DNA from: Loxodes magnus
Taxonomy: Eukaryota; Ciliophora; Karyorelictea; Loxodida; Loxodidae
DNA: 64,000 bases
Direction: 5' to 3'
NCBI GenBank assembly: GCA_946699065.1
Contig: CAMPDV010000004.1
Location: forward strand, 1-64,000
Shown: positions 1-15,000 of the stretch, piece by piece
How positions within the stretch are numbered: position 1 is the stretch's first letter
Layout: every line of letters begins with the position of its first letter
Position numbers and translations under genes: made by a program
The notes under the pieces: generated by a model
What the model saw: the letters and a program-made list of their open reading frames with translations, nothing else
Told to the model about the DNA's origin: nothing
The model's database searches: none

Positions 1-3000
1 AATTGATCTCATGTCACTTGCTAAAGCTACTGATAGAACGTAATCCCCATGACCCTTCAAAGTTCTCGTACAGCTTCCAGTCTGCACATCCCAAATCTTT
101 ATGGTTTGATCCCAACTTCCTGAGACAATTGATCTCATGTCACTTGCTAAAGCTACTGATAGAACGTAATCCCCATGACCCTTCAAAGTTCTCGTACAGC
201 TTCCAGTCTGCACATCCCAAATCTTTATGGTTTTATCCCAACTTCCTGAGACAATTGATCTCATGTCACTTGCTAAAGCTACTGATAGAACGTAATCCCC
301 ATGACCCTTCAAAGTTCTCGTACAGCTTCCAGTCTGCACATCCCAAATCTTTATGGTATCATCTGAACTTCCTGAGACAATTGATCTCATGTCACTTGCT
401 AAAGCTACTGATAGAACGTAATCCCCATGACCCTTCAAAGTTCTCGTACAGCTTCCAGTCTGCACATCCCAAATCTTTATGGTTTTATCCCAACTTCCTG
501 AGACAATTGATCTCATGTCACTTGTTAAAGCTACTGATACAACGGCATACCCATGATCCTTCAAAGTTCTCGTACAGCTTCCAGTCTGCACATCCCAAAT
601 CTTTATGGTCTGCACATCCCAAATCTTTATGGTTTTATCCCAACTTCCTGAGACAATTGATCTCATGTCACTTGTTAAAGCTACTGATACAACGGCATAC
701 CCATGATCCTTCAAAGTTCTCGTACAGCTTCCAGTCTGCACATCCCAAATCTTTATGGTTTTATCCCAACTTCCTGAGACAATTGATCTCATGTCACTTG
801 TTAAAGCTACTGATCGAACGGAATTCCCATGACCCTTCAAAGTTCTCGTACAGCTTCCAGTCTGCACATCCCAAATCTTTATGGTTTTATCCCTACTTCC
901 TGAGACAATTGATCTCATGTCACTTGCTAAAGCTACTGATAGAACGTAATCCCCATGACCCTTCAAATACAGCTTCCAGTCTGCACATCCCAAATCTTTA
1001 TGGTTTTATCCCAACTTCCTGAGACTGATCTCATGTCACTTGTTAAAGCTACTGATACAACGTAATCCCCATGACCCTTCAAAGTTCTCGTACAGCTTCC
1101 AGTCTGCACATCCCAAATCTTTATGGTTTCATCTGAACTTCCTGAGACAATTGATCTCATGTCACTTGTTAAAGCTACTGATACAACGGCATACCCATGA
1201 CCCTTCAAAGTTCTCGTACAGCTTCCAGTCTGCACATCCCAAATCTTTATGGTTTTATCCCAACTTCCTGAGACAATTGATCTCAAGTCACTTGCTAAAT
1301 CTACTGATAGAACGTAATCCCCATGACCCTTCAAAGTTCTCGTACAGCTTCCAGTCTGCACATCCCAAATCTTTATGGTATCATCTGAACTTCCTGAGAC
1401 AATTGATCTCATGTCACTTGTTAAAGCTACTGATCGAACGGAATTCCCATGACCCTTCAAAGTTCTCGTACAGCTTCCAGTCTGCACATCCCAAATCTTT
1501 ATGGTTTGATCCCTACTTCCTGAGACAATTGATCTCATGTCACTTGCTAAAGCTACTGATAGAACGTAATCCCCATGACCCTTCAAAGTTCTCGTACAGC
1601 TTCCAGTCTGCACATCCCAAATCTTTATGGTATCATCTGAACTTCCTGAGACAATTGATCTCATGTCACTTGTTAAAGCTACTGATCGAACGGAATTCCC
1701 ATGACCCTTCAAAGTTCTCGTACAGCTTCCAGTCTGCACATCCCAAATCTTTATGGTTTTATCCCTACTTCCTGAGACAATTGATCTCATGTCACTTGCT
1801 AAAGCTACTGATAGAACGTAATCCCCATGACCCTTCAAAGTTCTCGTACAGCTTCCAGTCTGCACATCCCAAATCTTTATGGTTTTATCCCAACTTCCTG
1901 AGACAATTGATCTCATGTCACTTGTTAAAGCTACTGATACAACGTAATCCCCATGACCCTTCAAAGTTCTCGTACAGCTTCCAGTCTGCACATCCCAAAT
2001 CTTTATGGTTTCATCTGAACTTCCTGAGACAATTGATCTCATGTCACTTGTTAAAGCTACTGATACAACGGCATACCCATGATCCTTCAAAGTTCTCGTA
2101 CAGCTTCCAGTCTGCACATCCCAAATCTTTATGGTTTTATCCCAACTTCCTGAGACAATTGATCTCATGTCACTTGTTAAAGCTACTGATACAACGTAAT
2201 CCCCATGACCCTTCAAAGTTCTCGTACAGCTTCCAGTCTGCACATCCCAAATCTTTATGGTTTGATCCCTACTTCCTGAGACAATTGATCTCATGTCACT
2301 TGTTAAAGCTACTGATAGAACGGAATTCCCATGACCCTTCAAAGTTCTCGTACAGCTTCCAGTCTGCACATCCCAAATCTTTATGGTATCATCTGAACTT
2401 CCTGAGACAATTGATCTCATGTCACTTGCTAAAGCTACTGATACAACGGAATCCCCATGACCCTTCAAAGTTCTCGTACAGCTTCCAGTCTGCACATCCC
2501 AAATCTTTATGGTTTGATCCCTACTTCCTGAGACAATTGATCTCATGTCACTTGCTAAAGCTACTGATAGAACGTAATCCCCATGACCCTTCAAAGTTCT
2601 CGTACAGCTTCCAGTCTGCACATCCCAAATCTTTATGGTATCATCTGAACTTCCTGAGACAATTGATCTCATGTCACTTGTTAAAGCTACTGATCGAACG
2701 GAATTCCCATGACCCTTCAAAGTTCTCGTACAGCTTCCAGTCTGCACATCCCAAATCTTTATGGTTTTATCCCTACTTCCTGAGACAATTGATCTCATGT
2801 CACTTGCTAAAGCTACTGATAGAACGTAATTCCCATGACCCTTCAAAGTTCTCGTACAGCTTCCAGTCTGCACATCCCAAATCTTTATGGTTTGATCCCA
2901 ACTTCCTGAGACAATTGATCTCATGTCACTTGTTAAAGCTACTGATCGAACGGAATTCCCATGACCCTTCAAAGTTCTCGTACAGCTTCCAGTCTGCACA

Positions 3001-6000
3001 TCCCAAATCTTTATGGTTTTATCCCAACTTCCTGAGACAATTGATCTCATGTCACTTGTTAAAGCTACTGATAGAACGGAATTCCCATGACCCTTCAAAG
3101 TTCTCGTACAGCTTCCAGTCTGCACATCCCAAATCTTTATGGTTTGATCCCTACTTCCTGAGACAATTGATCTCATGTCACTTGTTAAAGCTACTGATAG
3201 AACGGAATTCCCATGACCCTTCAAAGTTCTCGTACAGCTTCCAGTCTGCACATCCCAAATCTTTATGGTATCATCTGAACTTCCTGAGACAATTGATCTC
3301 ATGTCACTTGCTAAAGCTACTGATACAACGGAATCCCCATGACCCTTCAAAGTTCTCGTACAGCTTCCAGTCTGCACATCCCAAATCTTTATGGTTTGAT
3401 CCCTACTTCCTGAGACAATTGATCTCATGTCACTTGCTAAAGCTACTGATAGAACGTAATCCCCATGACCCTTCAAAGTTCTCGTACAGCTTCCAGTCTG
3501 CACATCCCAAATCTTTATGGTTTGATCCCAACTTCCTGAGACAATTGATCTCATGTCACTTGCTAAAGCTACTGATAGAACGTAATCCCCATGACCCTTC
3601 AAAGTTCTCGTACAGCTTCCAGTCTGCACATCCCAAATCTTTATGGTTTGATCCCAACTTCCTGAGACAATTGATCTCATGTCACTTGCTAAAGCTACTG
3701 ATAGAACGTAATCCCCATGACCCTTCAAAGTTCTCGTACAGCTTCCAGTCTGCACATCCCAAATCTTTATGGTATCATCTGAACTTCCTGAGACAATTGA
3801 TCTCATGTCACTTGCTAAAGCTACTGATAGAACGTAATCCCCATGACCCTTCAAAGTTCTCGTACAGCTTCCAGTCTGCACATCCCAAATCTTTATGGTT
3901 TGATCCCTACTTCCTGAGACAATTGATCTCATGTCACTTGTTAAAGCTACTGATACAAAGGCATACCCATGACCCTTCAAAGTTCTCGTACAGCTTCCAG
4001 TCTGCACATCCCAAATCTTTATGGTTTCATCTGAACTTCCTGAGACAATTGATCTCATGTCACTTGTTAAAGCTACTGATCGAACGGAATTCCCATGACC
4101 CTTCAAAGTTCTCGTACAGCTTCCAGTCTGCACATCCCAAATCTTTATGGTTTTATCCCTACTTCCTGAGACAATTGATCTCATGTCACTTGCTAAAGCT
4201 ACTGATAGAACGTAATCCCCATGACCCTTCAAAGTTCTCGTACAGCTTCCAGTCTGCACATCCCAAATCTTTATGGTTTTATCCCAACTTCCTGAGACAA
4301 TTGATCTCATGTCACTTGTTAAAGCTACTGATACAACGTAATCCCCATGACCCTTCAAAGTTCTCGTACAGCTTCCAGTCTGCACATCCCAAATCTTTAT
4401 GGTTTCATCTGAACTTCCTGAGACAATTGATCTCATGTCACTTGTTAAAGCTACTGATACAACGGCATACCCATGACCCTTCAAAGTTCTCGTACAGCTT
4501 CCAGTCTGCACATCCCAAATCTTTATGGTTTTATCCCAACTTCCTGAGACAATTGATCTCAAGTCACTTGCTAAATCTACTGATAGAACGTAATCCCCAT
4601 GACCCTTCAAAGTTCTCGTACAGCTTCCAGTCTGCACATCCCAAATATTTATGGTATCATCTGAACTTCCTGAGACAATTGATCTCATGTCACTTGTTAA
4701 AGCTACTGATCGAACGGAATTCCCATGACCCTTCAAAGTTCTCGTACAGCTTCCAGTCTGCACATCCCAAATCTTTATGGTTTGATCCCTACTTCCTGAG
4801 ACAATTGATCTCATGTCACTTGTTAAAGCTACTGATAGAACGGAATTCCCATGACCCTTCAAAGTTCTCGTACAGCTTCCAGTCTGCACATCCCAAATCT
4901 TTATGGTATCATCTGAACTTCCTGAGACAATTGATCTCATGTCACTTGCTAAAGCTACTGATACAACGGAATCCCCATGACCCTTCAAAGTTCTCGTACA
5001 GCTTCCAGTCTGCACATCCCAAATCTTTATGGTTTTATCCATACTTCCTGAGACAATTGATCTCATGTCACTTGTTAAAGCTACTGATTCAACGGAATTC
5101 CCATGACCCTTCAAAGTTCTCGTACAGCTTCCAGTCTGCACATCCCAAATCTTTATGGTTTCATCCCAACTTCCTGAGACAATTGATCTCATGTCACTTG
5201 TTAAAGCTACTGATAGAACGTAATCCCCATGACCCTTCAAAGTTCTCGTACAGCTTCCAGTCTGCACATCCCAAATCTTTATGGTATCATCTGAACTTCC
5301 TGAGACAATTGATCTCATGTCACTTGCTAAAGCTACTGATAGAACGTAATCCCCATGACCCTTCAAAGTTCTCGTACAGCTTCCAGTCTGCACATCCCAA
5401 ATCTTTATTGTTTGATCCCTACTTCCTGAGACAATTGATCTCATGTCACTTGTTAAAGCTACTGATACAACGGCATACCCATGATCCTTCAAAGTTCTCG
5501 TACAGCTTCCAGTCTGCACATCCCAAATCTTTATGGTTTTATCCCAACTTCCTGAGACAATTGATCTCAAGTCACTTGCTAAAGCTACTGATAGAACGTA
5601 ATCCCCATGACCCTTCAAAGTTCTCGTACAGCTTCCAGTCTGCACATCCCAAATCTTTATGGTTTGATTTGCACTTCCTGAGACAATTGATCTCATGTCA
5701 CTTGCTAAAGCTACTGATTAAACGTAATCCCCATGACCCTTCAAAGTTCTCGTACAGCTTCCAGTCTGCACATCCCAAATCTTTATGGTTTGATCCCTAC
5801 TTCCTGAGACAATTGATCTCATGTCACTTGTTAAAGCTACTGATACAAAGGCATACCCATGACCCTTCAAAGTTCTCGTACAGCTTCCAGTCTGCACATC
5901 CCAAATCTTTATCTTTTGATCCCTACTTCCTGAGACAATTGATCTCATGTCACTTGTTAAAGCTACTGATACAACGGCATACCCATGATCCTTCAAAGTT

Positions 6001-9000
6001 CTCGTACAGCTTCCAGTCTGCACATCCCAAATCTTTATGGTTTGATTTGCACTTCCTGAGACAATTGATCTCATGTCACTTGTTAAAGCTACTGATACAA
6101 AGGCATACCCATGACCCTTCAAAGTTCTCGTACAGCTTCCAGTCTGCACATCCCAAATCTTTATCTTTTGATCCCTACTTCCTGAGACAATTGATCTCAA
6201 GTCACTTGCTAAAGCTACTGATAGAACGTAATCCCCATGACCCTTCAAAGTTCTCGTACAGCTTCCAGTCTGCACATCCCAAATCTTTATGGTTTGATTT
6301 GCACTTCCTGAGACAATTGATCTCATGTCACTTGTTAAAGCTACTGATACAACGGCATACCCATGACCCTTCAAAGTTCTCGTACAGCTTCCAGTCTGCA
6401 CATCCCAAATCTTTATGGTTTTATCCCAACTTCCTGAGACAATTGATCTCAAGTCACTTGCTAAATCTACTGATAGAACGTAATCCCCATGACCCTTCAA
6501 AGTTCTCGTACAGCTTCCAGTCTGCACATCCCAAATATTTATGGTATCATCTGAACTTCCTGAGACAATTGATCTCATGTCACTTGTTAAAGCTACTGAT
6601 CGAACGGAATTCCCATGACCCTTCAAAGTTCTCGTACAGCTTCCAGTCTGCACATCCCAAATCTTTATGGTTTGATCCCTACTTCCTGAGACAATTGATC
6701 TCATGTCACTTGTTAAAGCTACTGATAGAACGGAATTCCCATGACCCTTCAAAGTTCTCGTACAGCTTCCAGTCTGCACATCCCAAATCTTTATGGTATC
6801 ATCTGAACTTCCTGAGACAATTGATCTCATGTCACTTGCTAAAGCTACTGATACAACGGAATCCCCATGACCCTTCAAAGTTCTCGTACAGCTTCCAGTC
6901 TGCACATCCCAAATCTTTATGGTTTTATCCATACTTCCTGAGACAATTGATCTCATGTCACTTGTTAAAGCTACTGATTCAACGGAATTCCCATGACCCT
7001 TCAAAGTTCTCGTACAGCTTCCAGTCTGCACATCCCAAATCTTTATGGTTTCATCCCAACTTCCTGAGACAATTGATCTCATGTCACTTGTTAAAGCTAC
7101 TGATAGAACGTAATCCCCATGACCCTTCAAAGTTCTCGTACAGCTTCCAGTCTGCACATCCCAAATCTTTATGGTATCATCTGAACTTCCTGAGACAATT
7201 GATCTCATGTCACTTGCTAAAGCTACTGATAGAACGTAATCCCCATGACCCTTCAAAGTTCTCGTACAGCTTCCAGTCTGCACATCCCAAATCTTTATTG
7301 TTTGATCCCTACTTCCTGAGACAATTGATCTCATGTCACTTGTTAAAGCTACTGATACAACGGCATACCCATGATCCTTCAAAGTTCTCGTACAGCTTCC
7401 AGTCTGCACATCCCAAATCTTTATGGTTTTATCCCAACTTCCTGAGACAATTGATCTCAAGTCACTTGCTAAAGCTACTGATAGAACGTAATCCCCATGA
7501 CCCTTCAAAGTTCTCGTACAGCTTCCAGTCTGCACATCCCAAATCTTTATGGTTTGATTTGCACTTCCTGAGACAATTGATCTCATGTCACTTGCTAAAG
7601 CTACTGATTAAACGTAATCCCCATGACCCTTCAAAGTTCTCGTACAGCTTCCAGTCTGCACATCCCAAATCTTTATGGTTTGATCCCTACTTCCTGAGAC
7701 AATTGATCTCATGTCACTTGTTAAAGCTACTGATACAAAGGCATACCCATGACCCTTCAAAGTTCTCGTACAGCTTCCAGTCTGCACATCCCAAATCTTT
7801 ATCTTTTGATCCCTACTTCCTGAGACAATTGATCTCATGTCACTTGTTAAAGCTACTGATACAACGGCATACCCATGATCCTTCAAAGTTCTCGTACAGC
7901 TTCCAGTCTGCACATCCCAAATCTTTATGGTTTTATCCCAACTTCCTGAGACAATTGATCTCAAGTCACTTGCTAAAGCTACTGATAGAACGTAATCCCC
8001 ATGACCCTTCAAAGTTCTCGTACAGCTTCCAGTCTGCACATCCCAAATCTTTATGGTTTGATCCCAACTTCCTGAGACAATTGATCTCATGTCACTTGTT
8101 AAAGCTACTGATACAAAGGCATACCCATGACCCTTCAAAGTTCTCGTACAGCTTTCAGTCTGCACATCCCAAATCTTTATGGTTTTATCCCAACTTCCTG
8201 AGACAATTGATCTCATGTCACTTGTTAAAGCTACTGATACAACGTAATTCCCATGACCCTTCAAAGTTCTCGTACAGCTTCCAGTCTGCACATCCCAAAT
8301 CTTTATGGTTTGATCCCTACTTCCTGAGACAATTGATCTCATGTCACTTGTTAAAGCTACTGATAGAACGGAATTCCCATGACCCTTCAAAGTTCTCGTA
8401 CAGCTTCCAGTCTGCACATCCCAAATCTTTATGGTATCATCTGAACTTCCTGAGACAATTGATCTCATGTCACTTGCTAAAGCTACTGATACAACGGAAT
8501 CCCCATGACCCTTCAAAGTTCTCGTACAGCTTCCAGTCTGCACATCCCAAATCTTTATGGTTTGATCCCTACTTCCTGAGACAATTGATCTCATGTCACT
8601 TGCTAAAGCTACTGATAGAACGTAATCCCCATGACCCTTCAAAGTTCTCGTACAGCTTCCAGTCTGCACATCCCAAATCTTTATGGTTTGATCCCAACTT
8701 CCTGAGACAATTGATCTCATGTCACTTGCTAAAGCTACTGATAGAACGTAATCCCCATGACCCTTCAAAGTTCTCGTACAGCTTCCAGTCTGCACATCCC
8801 AAATCTTTATGGTATCATCTGAACTTCCTGAGACAATTGATCTCATGTCACTTGCTAAAGCTACTGATAGAACGTAATCCCCATGACCCTTCAAAGTTCT
8901 CGTACAGCTTCCAGTCTGCACATCCCAAATCTTTATGGTTTTATCCCAACTTCCTGAGACAATTGATCTCATGTCACTTGTTAAAGCTACTGATACAAAG

Positions 9001-12000
9001 GCATACCCATGACCCTTCAAAGTTCTCGTACAGCTTTCAGTCTGCACATCCCAAATCTTTATGGTTTTATCCCAACTTCCTGAGACAATTGATCTCATGT
9101 CACTTGTTAAAGCTACTGATACAACGTAATCCCCATGATCCTTCAAAGTTCTCGTACAGCTTCCAGTCTGCACATCCCAAATCTTTATGGTTTCATCTGA
9201 ACTTCCTGAGACAATTGATCTCATGTCACTTGTTAAAGCTACTGATCGAACGGAATTCCCATGACCCTTCAAAGTTCTCGTACAGCTTCCAGTCTGCACA
9301 TCCCAAATCTTTATGGTTTTATCCCTACTTCCTGAGACAATTGATCTCATGTCACTTGCTAAAGCTACTGATAGAACGTAATCCCCATGACCCTTCAAAG
9401 TTCTCGTACAGCTTCCAGTCTGCACATCCCAAATCTTTATGGTTTTATCCCAACTTCCTGAGACAATTGATCTCATGTCACTTGTTAAAGCTACTGATAC
9501 AACGTAATCCCCATGACCCTTCAAAGTTCTCGTACAGCTTCCAGTCTGCACATCCCAAATCTTTATGGTTTCATCTGAACTTCCTGAGACAATTGATCTC
9601 ATGTCACTTGTTAAAGCTACTGATACAACGGCATACCCATGACCCTTCAAAGTTCTCGTACAGCTTCCAGTCTGCACATCCCAAATCTTTATGGTTTTAT
9701 CCCAACTTCCTGAGACAATTGATCTCAAGTCACTTGCTAAATCTACTGATAGAACGTAATCCCCATGACCCTTCAAAGTTCTCGTACAGCTTCCAGTCTG
9801 CACATCCCAAATATTTATGGTATCATCTGAACTTCCTGAGACAATTGATCTCATGTCACTTGTTAAAGCTACTGATCGAACGGAATTCCCATGACCCTTC
9901 AAAGTTCTCGTACAGCTTCCAGTCTGCACATCCCAAATCTTTATGGTTTGATCCCTACTTCCTGAGACAATTGATCTCATGTCACTTGTTAAAGCTACTG
10001 ATAGAACGGAATTCCCATGACCCTTCAAAGTTCTCGTACAGCTTCCAGTCTGCACATCCCAAATCTTTATGGTATCATCTGAACTTCCTGAGACAATTGA
10101 TCTCATGTCACTTGCTAAAGCTACTGATACAACGGAATCCCCATGACCCTTCAAAGTTCTCGTACAGCTTCCAGTCTGCACATCCCAAATCTTTATCTTT
10201 TGATCCCTACTTCCTGAGACAATTGATCTCATGTCACTTGTTAAAGCTACTGATACAACGGCATACCCATGATCCTTCAAAGTTCTCGTACAGCTTCCAG
10301 TCTGCACATCCCAAATCTTTATGGTTTTATCCCAACTTCCTGAGACAATTGATCTCAAGTCACTTGCTAAAGCTACTGATAGAACGTAATCCCCATGACC
10401 CTTCAAAGTTCTCGTACAGCTTCCAGTCTGCACATCCCAAATCTTTATGGTTTGATCCCAACTTCCTGAGACAATTGATCTCATGTCACTTGCTAAAGCT
10501 ACTGATTAAACGGAATCCCCATGACCCTTCAAAGTTCTCGTACAGCTTCCAGTCTGCACATCCCAAATCTTTATGGTTTTATCCCAACTTCCTGAGACAA
10601 TTGATCTCATGTCACTTGTTAAAGCTACTGATACAACGGAATTCCCATGACCCTTCAAAGTTCTCGTACAGCTTCCAGTCTGCACATCCCAAATCTTTAT
10701 GGTTTGATCCCTACTTCCTGAGACAATTGATCTCATGTCACTTGTTAAAGCTACTGATAGAACGGAATTCCCATGACCCTTCAAAGTTCTCGTACAGCTT
10801 CCAGTCTGCACATCCCAAATCTTTATGGTATCATCTGAACTTCCTGAGACAATTGATCTCATGTCACTTGCTAAAGCTACTGATACAACGGAATCCCCAT
10901 GACCCTTCAAAGTTCTCGTACAGCTTCCAGTCTGCACATCCCAAATCTTTATGGTTTGATCCCTACTTCCTGAGACAATTGATCTCATGTCACTTGCTAA
11001 AGCTACTGATAGAACGTAATCCCCATGACCCTTCAAAGTTCTCGTACAGCTTCCAGTCTGCACATCCCAAATCTTTATGGTTTGATCCCAACTTCCTGAG
11101 ACAATTGATCTCATGTCACTTGCTAAAGCTACTGATAGAACGTAATCCCCATGACCCTTCAAAGTTCTCGTACAGCTTCCAGTCTGCACATCCCAAATCT
11201 TTATGGTTTGATCCCAACTTCCTGAGACAATTGATCTCATGTCACTTGCTAAAGCTACTGATAGAACGTAATCCCCATGACCCTTCAAAGTTCTCGTACA
11301 GCTTCCAGTCTGCACATCCCAAATCTTTATGGTATCATCTGAACTTCCTGAGACAATTGATCTCATGTCACTTGCTAAAGCTACTGATAGAACGTAATCC
11401 CCATGACCCTTCAAAGTTCTCGTACAGCTTCCAGTCTGCACATCCCAAATCTTTATGGTTTTATCCCAACTTCCTGAGACAATTGATCTCATGTCACTTG
11501 TTAAAGCTACTGATACAAAGGCATACCCATGACCCTTCAAAGTTCTCGTACAGCTTTCAGTCTGCACATCCCAAATCTTTATGGTTTTATCCCAACTTCC
11601 TGAGACAATTGATCTCATGTCACTTGTTAAAGCTACTGATACAACGTAATCCCCATGATCCTTCAAAGTTCTCGTACAGCTTCCAGTCTGCACATCCCAA
11701 ATCTTTATGGTTTCATCTGAACTTCCTGAGACAATTGATCTCATGTCACTTGTTAAAGCTACTGATCGAACGGAATTCCCATGACCCTTCAAAGTTCTCG
11801 TACAGCTTCCAGTCTGCACATCCCAAATCTTTATGGTTTTATCCCTACTTCCTGAGACAATTGATCTCATGTCACTTGCTAAAGCTACTGATAGAACGTA
11901 ATCCCCATGACCCTTCAAAGTTCTCGTACAGCTTCCAGTCTGCACATCCCAAATCTTTATGGTTTTATCCCAACTTCCTGAGACAATTGATCTCATGTCA

Positions 12001-15000
12001 CTTGTTAAAGCTACTGATACAACGTAATCCCCATGACCCTTCAAAGTTCTCGTACAGCTTCCAGTCTGCACATCCCAAATCTTTATGGTTTCATCTGAAC
12101 TTCCTGAGACAATTGATCTCATGTCACTTGTTAAAGCTACTGATACAACGGCATACCCATGACCCTTCAAAGTTCTCGTACAGCTTCCAGTCTGCACATC
12201 CCAAATCTTTATGGTTTTATCCCAACTTCCTGAGACAATTGATCTCAAGTCACTTGCTAAATCTACTGATAGAACGTAATCCCCATGACCCTTCAAAGTT
12301 CTCGTACAGCTTCCAGTCTGCACATCCCAAATATTTATGGTATCATCTGAACTTCCTGAGACAATTGATCTCATGTCACTTGTTAAAGCTACTGATCGAA
12401 CGGAATTCCCATGACCCTTCAAAGTTCTCGTACAGCTTCCAGTCTGCACATCCCAAATCTTTATGGTTTGATCCCTACTTCCTGAGACAATTGATCTCAT
12501 GTCACTTGTTAAAGCTACTGATAGAACGGAATTCCCATGACCCTTCAAAGTTCTCGTACAGCTTCCAGTCTGCACATCCCAAATCTTTATGGTATCATCT
12601 GAACTTCCTGAGACAATTGATCTCATGTCACTTGCTAAAGCTACTGATACAACGGAATCCCCATGACCCTTCAAAGTTCTCGTACAGCTTCCAGTCTGCA
12701 CATCCCAAATCTTTATGGTTTTATCCATACTTCCTGAGACAATTGATCTCATGTCACTTGTTAAAGCTACTGATTCAACGGAATTCCCATGACCCTTCAA
12801 AGTTCTCGTACAGCTTCCAGTCTGCACATCCCAAATCTTTATGGTTTCATCCCAACTTCCTGAGACAATTGATCTCATGTCACTTGTTAAAGCTACTGAT
12901 AGAACGTAATCCCCATGACCCTTCAAAGTTCTCGTACAGCTTCCAGTCTGCACATCCCAAATCTTTATGGTATCATCTGAACTTCCTGAGACAATTGATC
13001 TCATGTCACTTGCTAAAGCTACTGATAGAACGTAATCCCCATGACCCTTCAAAGTTCTCGTACAGCTTCCAGTCTGCACATCCCAAATCTTTATTGTTTG
13101 ATCCCTACTTCCTGAGACAATTGATCTCATGTCACTTGTTAAAGCTACTGATACAACGGCATACCCATGATCCTTCAAAGTTCTCGTACAGCTTCCAGTC
13201 TGCACATCCCAAATCTTTATGGTTTTATCCCAACTTCCTGAGACAATTGATCTCAAGTCACTTGCTAAAGCTACTGATAGAACGTAATCCCCATGACCCT
13301 TCAAAGTTCTCGTACAGCTTCCAGTCTGCACATCCCAAATCTTTATGGTTTGATTTGCACTTCCTGAGACAATTGATCTCATGTCACTTGCTAAAGCTAC
13401 TGATTAAACGTAATCCCCATGACCCTTCAAAGTTCTCGTACAGCTTCCAGTCTGCACATCCCAAATCTTTATGGTTTGATCCCTACTTCCTGAGACAATT
13501 GATCTCATGTCACTTGTTAAAGCTACTGATACAAAGGCATACCCATGACCCTTCAAAGTTCTCGTACAGCTTCCAGTCTGCACATCCCAAATCTTTATCT
13601 TTTGATCCCTACTTCCTGAGACAATTGATCTCATGTCACTTGTTAAAGCTACTGATACAACGGCATACCCATGATCCTTCAAAGTTCTCGTACAGCTTCC
13701 AGTCTGCACATCCCAAATCTTTATGGTTTTATCCCAACTTCCTGAGACAATTGATCTCAAGTCACTTGCTAAAGCTACTGATAGAACGTAATCCCCATGA
13801 CCCTTCAAAGTTCTCGTACAGCTTCCAGTCTGCACATCCCAAATCTTTATGGTTTGATCCCAACTTCCTGAGACAATTGATCTCATGTCACTTGCTAAAG
13901 CTACTGATTAAACGGAATCCCCATGACCCTTCAAAGTTCTCGTACAGCTTCCAGTCTGCACATCCCAAATCTTTATGGTTTGATCCCTACTTCCTGAGAC
14001 AATTGATCTCATGTCACTTGTTAAAGCTACTGATAGAACGGAATTCCCATGACCCTTCAAAGTTCTCGTACAGCTTCCAGTCTGCACATCCCAAATCTTT
14101 ATGGTTTGATCCCTACTTCCTGAGACAATTGATCTCATGTCACTTGTTAAAGCTACTGATAGAACGGAATTCCCATGACCCTTCAAAGTTCTCGTACAGC
14201 TTCCAGTCTGCACATCCCAAATCTTTATGGTATCATCTGAACTTCCTGAGACAATTGATCTCATGTCACTTGCTAAAGCTACTGATACAACGGAATCCCC
14301 ATGACCCTTCAAAGTTCTCGTACAGCTTCCAGTCTGCACATCCCAAATCTTTATGGTTTGATCCCTACTTCCTGAGACAATTGATCTCATGTCACTTGCT
14401 AAAGCTACTGATAGAACGTAATCCCCATGACCCTTCAAAGTTCTCGTACAGCTTCCAGTCTGCACATCCCAAATCTTTATGGTTTGATCCCAACTTCCTG
14501 AGACAATTGATCTCATGTCACTTGCTAAAGCTACTGATAGAACGTAATCCCCATGACCCTTCAAAGTTCTCGTACAGCTTCCAGTCTGCACATCCCAAAT
14601 CTTTATGGTTTGATCCCAACTTCCTGAGACAATTGATCTCATGTCACTTGCTAAAGCTACTGATAGAACGTAATCCCCATGACCCTTCAAAGTTCTCGTA
14701 CAGCTTCCAGTCTGCACATCCCAAATCTTTATGGTATCATCTGAACTTCCTGAGACAATTGATCTCATGTCACTTGCTAAAGCTACTGATAGAACGTAAT
14801 CCCCATGACCCTTCAAAGTTCTCGTACAGCTTCCAGTCTGCACATCCCAAATCTTTATGGTTTTATCCCAACTTCCTGAGACAATTGATCTCATGTCACT
14901 TGTTAAAGCTACTGATACAAAGGCATACCCATGACCCTTCAAAGTTCTCGTACAGCTTCCAGTCTGCACATCCCAAATCTTTATGGTTTGATCCCAACTT

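Noticed and set aside
963..5696. Eighteen or so separate short WD40 genes on the minus strand
   Set aside because: The apparent stops between them are TAA, which is Gln in this code, always at the same variable site; they are one gene.
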